Shown here one piece after another: positions 41,505-49,472 of a stretch of 64,000 bases of DNA. Position 1 is the stretch's first letter. Each line of letters starts with the position of its first letter. The notes below the pieces were generated by a model. That model worked only from the letters and a program-made list of their open reading frames with translations. It made no database searches and had not been told where the DNA came from. The stretch spans positions 124,001-188,000 of the forward strand of contig NZ_MINI01000048.1 of the NCBI RefSeq assembly GCF_002906855.1, in the 5' to 3' direction. The position numbers were made by a program, and so were the translations under genes. This DNA is from Pseudomonas putida (GTDB taxonomy: Bacteria > Pseudomonadota > Gammaproteobacteria > Pseudomonadales > Pseudomonadaceae).

Positions 41505-44207
41505 ATGCCCCAGGTGGACCCCGAGCTGTTCGACCGCGGCCAGTTCCAGGCGGAACTGGCCCTCAAGGCGAGCCCCATCGCCGCCTTCAAGAAAGCCATC
41601 CGCCAGGCCGGCGAGGTGCTCGACAAGCGTTTTCGCACAGGCTGCGAAATCCGCCCGCTGATCGAAGCCCGCGCCTGGCTCGTCGACAATATCCTGCAAC
41701 AGGCCTGGAACCAATTCGACTGGGGCGACCCGAACGGTATCGCCCTGGTAGCGGTTGGCGGCTATGGCCGCGGCGAACTGCACCCGCACTCGGACATCGA
41801 CCTGCTGATCCTGCTGGGTGCCGCCGAGCATGAACAGTACCGCGACGCTATCGAGCGCTTTCTTACCCTGCTCTGGGACATCGGCCTGGAAGTGGGCCAG
41901 AGCGTGCGCAGCATCGATGAATGCGTCGAGCAGGCCCGCGCCGACCTGACGGTGATCACCAACCTGATGGAAAGCCGCACCATTGCCGGCCCCGAAGCGT
42001 TGCGCCAGCGCATGCTCGACGCCACCGGCACCGAGCACCTGTGGCCGAGCAAGGAGTTCTTCCTGGCCAAGCGCGCCGAACTCAAGGCCCGCCACCACAA
42101 GTACAACGACACCGAGTACAACCTCGAGCCCAACGTCAAAGGCTCGCCCGGTGGCCTGCGCGACATCCAGACGGTGCTCTGGGTGGCCCGCCGCCAGTAC
42201 GGCACGCTGAACCTGCACGCCCTGGCCGGCGAAGGCTTCCTGCTGGAAAGCGAGAACGAACTGCTGGCCTCGTCCCAGGATTTTTTGTGGCAGGTGCGCT
42301 ACGCCCTGCACATGCTCGCCGGCCGCGCCGAAGACCGCCTGCTGTTCGACCACCAGCGCAGCATCGCCGCGTTGCTCGGCTACAGCGACGAAAACCCCAA
42401 GCGCGCCATCGAACAGTTCATGCAGCGGTACTACCGGGTGGTGATGAGCATCAGCCAGTTGTGCGACCTGATCATCCAGCACTTCGAAGAAGTCATCCTC
42501 GCCGATGACGACAGCGGCACCACGCAACCTTTGAATGCGCGCTTCCGCCTGCACGACGGCTATATCGAAGCGGTCAGCCCGAATGTGTTCAAGCGCACCC
42601 CGTTCGCCATGCTGGAGATCTTCGTGCTGATGGCCCAGCACCCGGAGATCAAGGGCGTACGCGCCGACACCGTGCGCCTGCTGCGCGAACACCGGCACCT
42701 GATCGACGACACTTTCCGTAAGGATATCCGCAACACCAGCCTGTTCATCGAGCTGTTCAAGTGCGAAATCGGCATCCACCGCAACCTGCGGCGGATGAAC
42801 CGCTACGGCATCCTCGGCCGCTACCTGCCGGAGTTCGGCCTTATCGTCGGGCAAATGCAGCACGACCTGTTCCATATCTACACGGTCGATGCCCACACCC
42901 TCAACCTCATCAAGCACCTGCGCAAGCTGCAGTACACACCGGTGTCCGAGAAATTCCCGCTGGCCAGCAAGCTCATGGGCCGCCTGCCCAAGCCCGAGCT
43001 GATCTACCTGGCCGGCCTGTACCACGACATCGGCAAGGGCCGTCAGGGCGATCACTCCGAGATCGGCGCGGTGGATGCGCAGAAATTCTGCGAACGCCAC
43101 CAGTTGCCGGCCTGGGACAGTCGGCTGATCGTCTGGCTGGTGCAGAATCACCTGGTGATGTCGACCACCGCCCAGCGCAAGGACCTGTCCGACCCGCAGG
43201 TGATCAACGATTTCGCCCTGCATGTGGGCGACGAGACGCGCCTGGATTACCTCTACGTGCTGACCGTGGCCGACATCAACGCCACCAACCCCAGCCTGTG
43301 GAACTCGTGGCGCGCCAGCCTGCTGCGCCAGCTCTACACCGAGACCAAGCGCGCCCTGCGCCGCGGCCTGGAGAACCCCCTGGACCGCGAGGAACAGATC
43401 CGCCAGACCCAGTCGGCCGCGCTGGACATCCTCGTGCGCGAGGGCACCGACCCGGACGACGTCGAGCAGCTGTGGTCGCAGCTGGGCGATGACTACTTCC
43501 TCAAGCACAACGCCGCCGACGTTGCCTGGCATAGCGACGCCATCCTCCAGCAACCGGCCGATGGCGGGCCGCTGGTGCTGATCAAGGAAACCACCCAGCG
43601 CGAGTTCGAAGGCGGCACGCAAATCTTCATCTACGCGCCCGACCAGCACGATTTCTTCGCCGTGACCGTGGCCGCCATGTCGCAGCTGAACCTGAACATC
43701 CATGATGCGCGGATCATCACCTCGAGCAGCCAGTTCACCCTCGACACCTACATCGTGCTCGACAACGATGGCGGTTCGATCGGCGACAATCCGCAGCGGG
43801 TCAAGCAGATCCGCGACGGACTGACCGAAGCGCTGCGCAACCCCGAGGACTACCCGACCATCATCCAGCGCCGGGTGCCGCGCCAGCTCAAGCACTTCAA
43901 CTTCCCGCCACAGGTGACCATCCTCAACGATGCCCAGCGCCCGGTGACCATCCTCGAGATCACCGCGCCGGACCGCCCCGGCCTGTTGGCACGGCTCGGG
44001 CGGATTTTCCTGGAGTTCGACCTGTCGCTGCAGAACGCCAAGATCGCCACCCTCGGCGAGCGGGTGGAAGACGTGTTCTTCATCACCGATGCCGACAACC
44101 AGCCACTGTCCGACCCGCAGCTGTGCAGCCGCCTGCAGGAGGCTATCGTGCAGCAGTTGCAGGCCGGCCAGGCCAGCGATGCCAGCCCGACCCGCGTGAC
44201 TTTTTAA
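41505..44207 (+). CDS. glnD: Bifunctional uridylyltransferase/uridylyl-removing enzyme GlnD
   Basis: A 900-residue nitrogen sensor that uridylylates and deuridylylates PII proteins according to glutamine. The nucleotidyltransferase domain has GGYGRGELHPHSDIDLLIL at about 84-102, the HD hydrolase domain has LYHDIGKGRQGDHSEIGA at about 505-522, and two C-terminal ACT domains start near 705 and 810 (VTILEITAPDRPGLLARLG). Start MPQVDPEL follows CAGGAACG. Confidence 0.98.
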   Translation: MPQVDPELFDRGQFQAELALKASPIAAFKKAIRQAGEVLDKRFRTGCEIRPLIEARAWLVDNILQQAWNQFDWGDPNGIALVAVGGYGRGELHPHSDIDLLILLGAAEHEQYRDAIERFLTLLWDIGLEVGQSVRSIDECVEQARADLTVITNLMESRTIAGPEALRQRMLDATGTEHLWPSKEFFLAKRAELKARHHKYNDTEYNLEPNVKGSPGGLRDIQTVLWVARRQYGTLNLHALAGEGFLLESENELLASSQDFLWQVRYALHMLAGRAEDRLLFDHQRSIAALLGYSDENPKRAIEQFMQRYYRVVMSISQLCDLIIQHFEEVILADDDSGTTQPLNARFRLHDGYIEAVSPNVFKRTPFAMLEIFVLMAQHPEIKGVRADTVRLLREHRHLIDDTFRKDIRNTSLFIELFKCEIGIHRNLRRMNRYGILGRYLPEFGLIVGQMQHDLFHIYTVDAHTLNLIKHLRKLQYTPVSEKFPLASKLMGRLPKPELIYLAGLYHDIGKGRQGDHSEIGAVDAQKFCERHQLPAWDSRLIVWLVQNHLVMSTTAQRKDLSDPQVINDFALHVGDETRLDYLYVLTVADINATNPSLWNSWRASLLRQLYTETKRALRRGLENPLDREEQIRQTQSAALDILVREGTDPDDVEQLWSQLGDDYFLKHNAADVAWHSDAILQQPADGGPLVLIKETTQREFEGGTQIFIYAPDQHDFFAVTVAAMSQLNLNIHDARIITSSSQFTLDTYIVLDNDGGSIGDNPQRVKQIRDGLTEALRNPEDYPTIIQRRVPRQLKHFNFPPQVTILNDAQRPVTILEITAPDRPGLLARLGRIFLEFDLSLQNAKIATLGERVEDVFFITDADNQPLSDPQLCSRLQEAIVQQLQAGQASDASPTRVTF

Positions 44208-44237
44208 CGATTAGACGATTGACGAGACCTTGCGCCG

Positions 44238-45434
44238 ATGAACCATGCCTTGACCCAGCTTCAGCCTTACCCGTTCGAGAAACTGCGCGCCCTGCTGGGC
44301 ACCGTGAAGCCTGCGGCGGACAAACGCGCCATCGCCCTGTCGATCGGTGAGCCGAAGCACGAATCGCCGGCGTTCGTCGCCCAGGCCATGGCCGACAACC
44401 TCGACAAGCTGGCGGTGTACCCAAGTACCCTCGGCCTGCCGGCCTTGCGCCAGGCCATCGGCAAGTGGTGCGAACGCCGCTTCGGCGTGCCGGCCGGCTG
44501 GCTGGATGCCGACCGCCACATCCTGCCGGTCAATGGTACCCGCGAGGCGCTGTTCGCCTTCACCCAGGCCGTGGTCAACCGTGCCGATGAAGGCCTGGTG
44601 GTCAGCCCCAACCCGTTCTACCAGATCTACGAAGGCGCGGCCCTGCTGGCCGGTGCCACCCCGCATTACCTGCCGTGCCTGGAAGACAACGGTTTCAACC
44701 CGGACTTCGATGCCGTACCGGCCGAGGTCTGGAAACGCTGCCAGATCCTGTTCCTGTGCTCGCCAGGCAACCCCACCGGCGCCCTGGTGCCGATGGACAC
44801 CCTGAAGAAACTGATTGCCTTGGCCGACGAGCACGACTTCGTAATCGCCGCCGATGAATGCTACAGCGAGCTGTACTTCGACGAAGACGCACCGCCACCG
44901 GGCCTGCTGAGCGCCTGTGCCGAGCTCGGCCGCAGCGATTTTGCGCGCTGCGTGGTGTTCCACAGCCTGTCCAAGCGTTCCAACTTGCCAGGCTTGCGTT
45001 CGGGCTTCGTCGCCGGCGACGCCGAGATCATCAAGCCGTTCCTGCTGTACCGCACCTACCACGGCTGCGCCATGCCGGTTCAGACCCAGCTGGCCAGCAT
45101 CGCCGCCTGGCAGGACGAGGCGCATGTGCGCGATAACCGTGACCAGTACCGGGCCAAATACGATGCCGTACTCGACATCCTGCAACCGGTGCTCGACGTG
45201 CAGCGTCCGGATGGCAGCTTCTACCTGTGGGCCAAGGTACCGGGCGGTGATGCCGAGTTCACCCGTGACCTGTTCGAGGCCCAGCATGTGACGGTGGTGC
45301 CGGGGTCGTACCTGTCGCGTGAAGTCAACGGTGTGAACCCAGGGGCCGGCCGCGTGCGCATGGCGCTGGTTGCACCGCTGGCCGAGTGCATCGAGGCGGC
45401 CGAGCGGATTCGCGCTTTCCTGCAAAGCCGCTGA
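44238..45434 (+). CDS. dapC: Succinyldiaminopimelate transaminase DapC
   Basis: A 398-residue PLP-dependent class I aminotransferase of the lysine/diaminopimelate pathway. The PLP lysine is in SLSKRSNLPGLRSG; CSPGNPTGALVP and AADECYSELYF are conserved blocks. In Pseudomonas it follows glnD and is near dapD; here the prophage lies between dapC and where dapD would be expected. Confidence 0.94.
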   Translation: MNHALTQLQPYPFEKLRALLGTVKPAADKRAIALSIGEPKHESPAFVAQAMADNLDKLAVYPSTLGLPALRQAIGKWCERRFGVPAGWLDADRHILPVNGTREALFAFTQAVVNRADEGLVVSPNPFYQIYEGAALLAGATPHYLPCLEDNGFNPDFDAVPAEVWKRCQILFLCSPGNPTGALVPMDTLKKLIALADEHDFVIAADECYSELYFDEDAPPPGLLSACAELGRSDFARCVVFHSLSKRSNLPGLRSGFVAGDAEIIKPFLLYRTYHGCAMPVQTQLASIAAWQDEAHVRDNRDQYRAKYDAVLDILQPVLDVQRPDGSFYLWAKVPGGDAEFTRDLFEAQHVTVVPGSYLSREVNGVNPGAGRVRMALVAPLAECIEAAERIRAFLQSR

Positions 45435-45438
45435 TTGG

Positions 45439-45533
45439 CCCGGGGGCGCTTTGCGCCCCATTCGCGGGTAAACCCGCTCCCACAGCGGATCGGCCTTTCT
45501 GTAGAAGCGGGCTTGCCCCGCGAATGGCCATAA
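45439..45533. repeat. REP-like pair
   Basis: Two opposed copies (cattcgcgggtaaacccgct and gaagcgggcttgccccgcga) fill the gap between the convergent dapC and antiporter genes. Confidence 0.75.
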
Positions 45534-45539
45534 GCAGAT

Positions 45540-47186
45540 CTACCTGACCTGCCCCAGGTTCGCCTCACTCAAATCCAGCTCCCCCAGCACCTGCCGCACT
45601 ACCTCATCGCCCACCAGATGCTGGCGATGCAAGTTATACAGCTCCAGTCGCTGCGCCCGTAGCGCCCGCAAACGCAAGCGCCGCTCCAGCAAGTCCATCT
45701 GTTCGGCCAGCGCTCGTGCCTCGGCCGTATCGTTGTAGCTGTCCAGCTCATCCCGATACTCAGCCATCAGGCGCGCCTTCAGCTCGGTGGCCAAGGTCGC
45801 CTGTGCCGCATCCTGAGGCGCACTGGCATCGATCACCTCCTCCGCCTCCAGCGCATGGATCGCCGCCTCCACCGTGCGCCTCCAGGCGTCCTGCACTTCC
45901 TGATGCAGGCGCTCATCAGGGCTTTTGACGATGCCGCGCAGCAGGAATGGCAAGGCAATGCAGGCACTGACCAGTGACAGCAGGATGACGCCTGCCGCGA
46001 TGAATATCAGCAGGTCGCGCTCGGGGAAGGCCTGGCCTGCGCCAATCAACAAAGGCACCGACATCACACCGGCCAGGGTTACCGCGCCGCGTACCCCACC
46101 CAGAGTCAGCAGCCAGCACGAGCGCGCCGTGGGCATCAGCACCAGCGCTGGCTTACCGCGCCAGCGCCGCACCACGCCAATTGCCCGCCAGATGCTCTGC
46201 ACCCAGACAAACCGCAACAGGATCAGCGCGGCGAAGATCGCCAGCACATCGAGGCACCGCCAGGCCAAGGTCGGCCAGATCGTGGGTTCATGGCTGACCA
46301 CGGCCTTGATGATGTCCGGCAACTGCAGGCCCAGCAGCAAGAAGATCAGCCCGTTGAAGGCGAACTCCAGCAACGACCAGACGCTGCGGTTGAGCAGGCG
46401 CGTGCTGGTCTGGCGCGGCAACAGGTCGAGCCAGCTCTGCATCATGCCGGCGGCCACCGCCGAGAGGATGCCCGATACACCCAGGCGCTCGGCCAGTACA
46501 TAGGCGGCGAACGGCAACAGCAGCATGAACACCACGTGGGTGGCCGGGTCATCCCAGCCACGGGCGATCATCCAGGCGCGCAAGCGGCCGATCAGCCAGC
46601 TCAGGGCCACACCCACGGCCAGGCCGCCGAGGGCGACCAGCACGAAGCTGAAGCTGGCATCGGCCAGCGAGAACGCCCCGGTAATCGCGGCGGCCAGGGC
46701 GAACTTGAAGGTCACCAGGCCCGAGGCATCATTCATCAATGCCTCGCCCTGCAGCATGTGCATCAGCGGGGTCGGCAGGCGATCCTGGGTGATGGCCGAC
46801 ACCGCCACGGCGTCGGTGGGCGACAGCACGGCGGCCAGGGCAAAGGCCACCGGCAGCGGAATGCTCGGCAGCAGCCAGTGAATGAAGTAACCGGCGCCAA
46901 CCACGGTAAACAGCACCAGCCCCACGGCCAGCGCCACTACCGGGCCGCGGATGCGCCATAACTCACGCTTGGGGATGCGCCAGCCATCGGCGAACAACAG
47001 TGGCGGCAGGAACAGGAACAGGAACAACTCGGGGTCCAGGGCCACATGCAGGCCCAAGGTCGGCCAGGCCAGCAGCGCACCGGCGGCGATCTGCACCAAT
47101 GGCAACGGCAACGGGATCATGCGCCCGACCAGTTTCGACACGCTTACCAGCGTCAGCAGGATGAGGACGGTGTAGGCGGACTGCAT
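45540..47186 (-). CDS. Na+/H+ antiporter, CPA1 family
   Basis: A 548-residue inner-membrane cation/proton exchanger. About twelve membrane helices span 1-410; family motifs are LFLPPLLFADGWRI, LSPTDAVAVSAI and the ion-binding GEALMNDASGLV. The last ~130 residues form a charged cytoplasmic coiled coil (LEEVID-like; AEQMDLLERRLRLRALRAQR). The ATG with AAGGAAG upstream was chosen as start. It lies beside dapC, as in P. aeruginosa, and is the last intact host gene before the prophage. Confidence 0.94.
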   Translation of the reverse strand: MQSAYTVLILLTLVSVSKLVGRMIPLPLPLVQIAAGALLAWPTLGLHVALDPELFLFLFLPPLLFADGWRIPKRELWRIRGPVVALAVGLVLFTVVGAGYFIHWLLPSIPLPVAFALAAVLSPTDAVAVSAITQDRLPTPLMHMLQGEALMNDASGLVTFKFALAAAITGAFSLADASFSFVLVALGGLAVGVALSWLIGRLRAWMIARGWDDPATHVVFMLLLPFAAYVLAERLGVSGILSAVAAGMMQSWLDLLPRQTSTRLLNRSVWSLLEFAFNGLIFLLLGLQLPDIIKAVVSHEPTIWPTLAWRCLDVLAIFAALILLRFVWVQSIWRAIGVVRRWRGKPALVLMPTARSCWLLTLGGVRGAVTLAGVMSVPLLIGAGQAFPERDLLIFIAAGVILLSLVSACIALPFLLRGIVKSPDERLHQEVQDAWRRTVEAAIHALEAEEVIDASAPQDAAQATLATELKARLMAEYRDELDSYNDTAEARALAEQMDLLERRLRLRALRAQRLELYNLHRQHLVGDEVVRQVLGELDLSEANLGQVR

Positions 47187-47411
47187 CCGTGAAGGCTTCC
47201 TTTGTGAACCAAAAACGACAGCGGGGGGGCGAGAGATCGCCATTGAAACAATATGTTAGCGGGGTCTGGTGAAATGAGACCGCTGCACGATAGTCGCAGG
47301 TGACCGATGAATATGTAACACGATGATACCCGGCGAGCATGTAGGAACATGCATTGAATGCTGTGGGGCTGCTGACATCGAGCGCCAAACGACCCAAGAC
47401 ATGCACACCCC

Positions 47412-47441
47412 TTGGCGCTCACCCAATCGTTCCCGCATAAT
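47412..47441 (+). promoter_or_regulatory. Sigma-70-type promoter upstream of the broken arsC-like gene
   Basis: TTGGCG, 18 bases, CATAAT, about 60 bases upstream of the ATG. Probably the native promoter of the interrupted host gene. The 47187-47500 stretch holds no gene that I can support. Confidence 0.5.
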
Positions 47442-47500
47442 CCCGCGACTGACATTCGGAAATGGAGAGATTGGGGCAGCCTGTGGCCTCAATGCACACA

Positions 47501-47551
47501 ATGACCTACACGCTCTATGGCATCAAAGCCTGGGACGCGCCAGTCAAGTGA
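47501..47551 (+). pseudogene. 5' fragment of an ArsC/Spx-like gene cut by the prophage
   Basis: ATG followed by the peptide MTYTLYGIKAWDAPVK and a stop. MTYTLYGIKAC-D-T is the beginning of the ArsC/YffB family proteins found in Pseudomonas near dapC/dapD. The match ends at GIKA, where the native Cys codon would follow (TGG here against TGC), after which the sequence is foreign. This marks a phage attachment site within the first codons of the gene. Whether the far end restores the gene cannot be seen here. Confidence 0.7.
47515..47531. other. Probable prophage attachment core (att)
   Basis: The last bases shared with the native gene are TATGGCATCAAAGCCTG, immediately before the sequence departs. 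The second copy should lie at the other prophage end, outside the window, so the exact core is not defined. Confidence 0.5.
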
Positions 47552-47587
47552 CGAAAATTCAATAGAATCAATGTCTTAAGGCAATTT

Positions 47588-47613
47588 CGGCGCCTCAGAA
47601 TGGCGCCGTTTTT
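47588..47613 (+). terminator. Terminator just inside the prophage end
   Basis: CGGCGCC-tcagaat-GGCGCCG followed by TTTTT on the plus strand. It would stop transcription from the host arsC-like promoter before it enters the prophage. Confidence 0.85.
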
Positions 47614-47918
47614 GTTCGTTTCAGCCCCAATAGAATCAGGCGTTTACGGATGCATTTTGGGGAAGAATTTCGCACCTTCCAGTACTGCAGCAGTAGTGTG
47701 AGAATCACCGCTCAGGCCGCGCCGTTAGCGGCCTATGCATCGAAGCTGTCTAATATGCATTGGCGAGTTTGGGCGAGTTTCGCCCAGTAAAACCGAGAAG
47801 CTGAAGCGCGGTTTTAGACAGCCGAAACACCCTCCTACGGCGTTCTGCCGACACGAATCCACACCCGACATGCATCACCTCGTCGCCATGACCTTGGCCG
47901 ACGACGCCAAGCAATATA

Positions 47919-47934
47919 CTGTATGTCCATACAG
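47919..47934. promoter_or_regulatory. LexA-type SOS box
   Basis: CTGTATGTCCATACAG, a perfect CTG-N10-CAG palindrome with only the middle deviating from consensus. It overlaps the end of a -10-like TATACT (47915-47920) and lies 18 bases before the ATG of the next gene, a standard SOS repression layout. The 47614-47918 stretch otherwise holds only a weak AAAACCG/CGGTTTT stem (47789-47815). Confidence 0.8.
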
Positions 47935-47952
47935 CAACCTTGCAGGCACCCC

Positions 47953-48234
47953 ATGGACATCGATACCACCGGCTTTGAGCACGGCATGCCGACCCAGGTC
48001 GAAATGCTCGAGCAGCAATCACACCTCCTGATGTCCGAGAATGATGACCTCAGGGCCAAGCTCGTTCAGGCCCAGGCCAACATCACAAAGCTGGTCGATA
48101 TCAACCAGGCGCTCAACGCGCAGGTGGCTGCTGAGTCCTTGCGGGCCAATGGCACCCACGTACGCCTGGTGCAGATCGGCAACCGCCTGAGGTGCGTCCA
48201 TGGGATCGACATTACCCACTGGTTTCCCGACTGA
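47953..48234 (+). CDS. SOS-controlled small coiled-coil protein
   Basis: A 93-residue protein with no recognised family. Residues about 12-60 form a heptad-like coiled coil (VEMLEQQSHLLMSENDDLRA; AQANITKLVDINQALN), typical of small phage or regulatory proteins. The ATG lies 18 bases after a LexA-type box, so expression should rise after DNA damage, when the prophage is also induced. It converges on the lysis operon and its last 23 bases overlap the Rz 3' end. Confidence 0.7.
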   Translation: MDIDTTGFEHGMPTQVEMLEQQSHLLMSENDDLRAKLVQAQANITKLVDINQALNAQVAAESLRANGTHVRLVQIGNRLRCVHGIDITHWFPD

Positions 48235-48739
48235 TCTCTGCCGGCGGCAACTGTCCGTCGTGCTCCCTCTGGCATTGCTCGCCAGCTATTCTGGCAAGGT
48301 CATAAGCTTTCGCCAGCTCTCGATTCGTTCCGACAGACCGGTCGAGCAATTCGGAGAGCACCATGGCGGCGCGGGTGGCTGCCTGGCTTCGGGCGACAGC
48401 GGCAGTATCCGTGCCGGAGCAACTGATGGCGGCGGCGAACTTGGCGCCGTCGTCGCGCAGCCGCTGGCCAGCAGCATCGGCGCCAGCAGCACCAGCATCT
48501 GCAATCGTTCGTTCCTCCTGACCATGGGCTCTCGCCTCCTCCTGCGCCTGGGCGCGTCGTTGTTCTTCCTGGCGGGCGCCGCGCTCGCCGATCACCTCGG
48601 CCAGGCGGTCGCCGCTGTCTCGTTCTGCTGATGCCTGGGCGGCCTCTGCCCTCTCCACTGACCGGCCGTGCTGGTACGCACCCCAGTAGGACGCGAGCAG
48701 CGCCAGCAGCAGCGCCGACCTGATGACCCAGGACTTCAT
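48212..48739 (-). CDS. Phage i-spanin, Rz-like (DUF2514 type)
   Basis: A 175-residue inner-membrane spanin subunit. One N-terminal membrane helix (VIRSALLLALLASYWGAYQHG, about 5-24) is followed by a long charged alpha-helical periplasmic segment (QEEQRRAQAQEEARAHGQEE) and a C-terminal globular part with a Cys pair. With Rz1 it links inner and outer membranes for the last lysis step. It overlaps the endolysin gene by four bases. Confidence 0.85.
   Translation of the reverse strand: MKSWVIRSALLLALLASYWGAYQHGRSVERAEAAQASAERDSGDRLAEVIGERGARQEEQRRAQAQEEARAHGQEERTIADAGAAGADAAGQRLRDDGAKFAAAISCSGTDTAAVARSQAATRAAMVLSELLDRSVGTNRELAKAYDLARIAGEQCQREHDGQLPPAEISRETSG
48286..48525 (-). CDS. Embedded o-spanin lipoprotein Rz1
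   Basis: A 79-residue frame lying wholly inside Rz in another frame. An internal ATG (MLVLLAPMLLASGC) gives a short signal peptide with lipobox LASGC, followed by a Pro-rich stretch (TTAPSSPPPSVAPARILP). This is the standard Rz1 design in lambdoid phages. The start is either the first ATG or the second, nine codons later, which gives the better signal peptide. Confidence 0.8.
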   Translation of the reverse strand: MVRRNERLQMLVLLAPMLLASGCATTAPSSPPPSVAPARILPLSPEARQPPAPPWCSPNCSTGLSERIESWRKLMTLPE

Positions 48740-49182
48740 GCCAGCGCCCTCCGCACCCCTTCATCGATGATTGCCGGCGTATACGGGTTGCCGCCGTTCT
48801 CGTGGACGATGATGCCGAGCACCATGCCGCGCAGCGTGGCCGCGTCCTTGATGTTGATCGGGTCGGTGGTGCGCACGCCCAGGCGCTTCGCCACGGCGCC
48901 GGCGTAGGCCTGGGTGTCGTTCTCGTTGCTCGGCGCCCAACGGTTGATGGTTTCGAGCACGGTGTCGATGCCCTTCCCGCCCACGCTGGGCATGCCGTCC
49001 TTGCCGCGGTAGTTGATCAGCAGCTTGCCCAAGGCGCGAATGCCATTCTCGGCTTCGTCGAAGCGGGCGAAGCGTGGCTTGGCCACGCCATCCTCCAGCC
49101 CGAGCTGCCCTTGCCAGGCATTGCGGGGGTTGAAATCGATGTTGCCGGGGTTGTTGTTGCGGACACCGCGAGGAGTACTCAT
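48736..49182 (-). CDS. Phage endolysin / peptidoglycan-degrading protein
   Basis: A 148-residue protein with RGVRNNNPGNIDFNP, QGQLGLEDG, FARFDEAENGIRALGKLL and a C-terminal VHENGGNPYTP. These blocks are characteristic of a phage lytic enzyme family often annotated as structural protein P5 or lysozyme-like. There is no signal peptide, so a holin would be needed for export. Overlaps its neighbours by four bases on both sides. Confidence 0.78.
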   Translation of the reverse strand: MSTPRGVRNNNPGNIDFNPRNAWQGQLGLEDGVAKPRFARFDEAENGIRALGKLLINYRGKDGMPSVGGKGIDTVLETINRWAPSNENDTQAYAGAVAKRLGVRTTDPINIKDAATLRGMVLGIIVHENGGNPYTPAIIDEGVRRALA

Positions 49183-49409
49183 TGGCCTGTCTCCTCGGCC
49201 GGCGCCTCAGGCGCGATGTCTGCCGCCTCTTGCTCAGTCACTTCGACCTTCGCGGAGTAGCGCTTGAGCAGCTTGGCGGTCAGCACTTCGGACCCGGGCT
49301 GGCTGCTCAGCAGATTGCGGGCAGCCGCGTCAGCTTCAGCTTCGGTGGCGTACTCCACGGTGCGGATCGGGTCGAGAGCGTTGGTGCGGTTAATGACGAT
49401 GAAAGGCAT
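49179..49409 (-). CDS. Small phage protein of unknown function
   Basis: A 76-residue soluble protein (MPFIVINRTNALDPIRTVEY), with an acidic, Ala/Glu-rich C-terminus. Shine-Dalgarno CTGGAGATAACC before the ATG, placed right after a terminator. No membrane helix, so it is not a holin. Common at this position between the tail tip and lysis genes of Pseudomonas siphophages. Confidence 0.7.
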   Translation of the reverse strand: MPFIVINRTNALDPIRTVEYATEAEADAAARNLLSSQPGSEVLTAKLLKRYSAKVEVTEQEAADIAPEAPAEETGQ

Positions 49410-49423
49410 GGGTTATCTCCAGG

Positions 49424-49448
49424 CAAAAAAATACCGCCAGGCGGCGGT
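49424..49448 (-). terminator. Terminator fused to a ribosome binding site (1 of 3)
   Basis: ACCGCC-gcct-GGCGGT then ATTTTTTT on the minus strand, directly followed by GCCTGGAG, the ribosome binding site of the next gene. Confidence 0.8.
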
Positions 49449-49472
49449 CTCGGGGTTTGTTGCGGGATCGGG

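Noticed and set aside
40596..43895. 1099-codon minus-strand frame
   Set aside because: It is the mirror of map and glnD; high G+C at third positions keeps opposite strands open in this genome.
47789..47815. AAAACCG/CGGTTTT stem as terminator of the lysis genes
   Set aside because: Only seven pairs with a 13-base loop and a four-T run; too weak to list as a terminator.
47323..48031. Plus-strand frames of 80 and 98 codons around the prophage end
   Set aside because: The first runs through the truncated arsC-like start in another frame; the second overlaps the LexA box and the SOS gene. Neither has a binding site or recognisable features.
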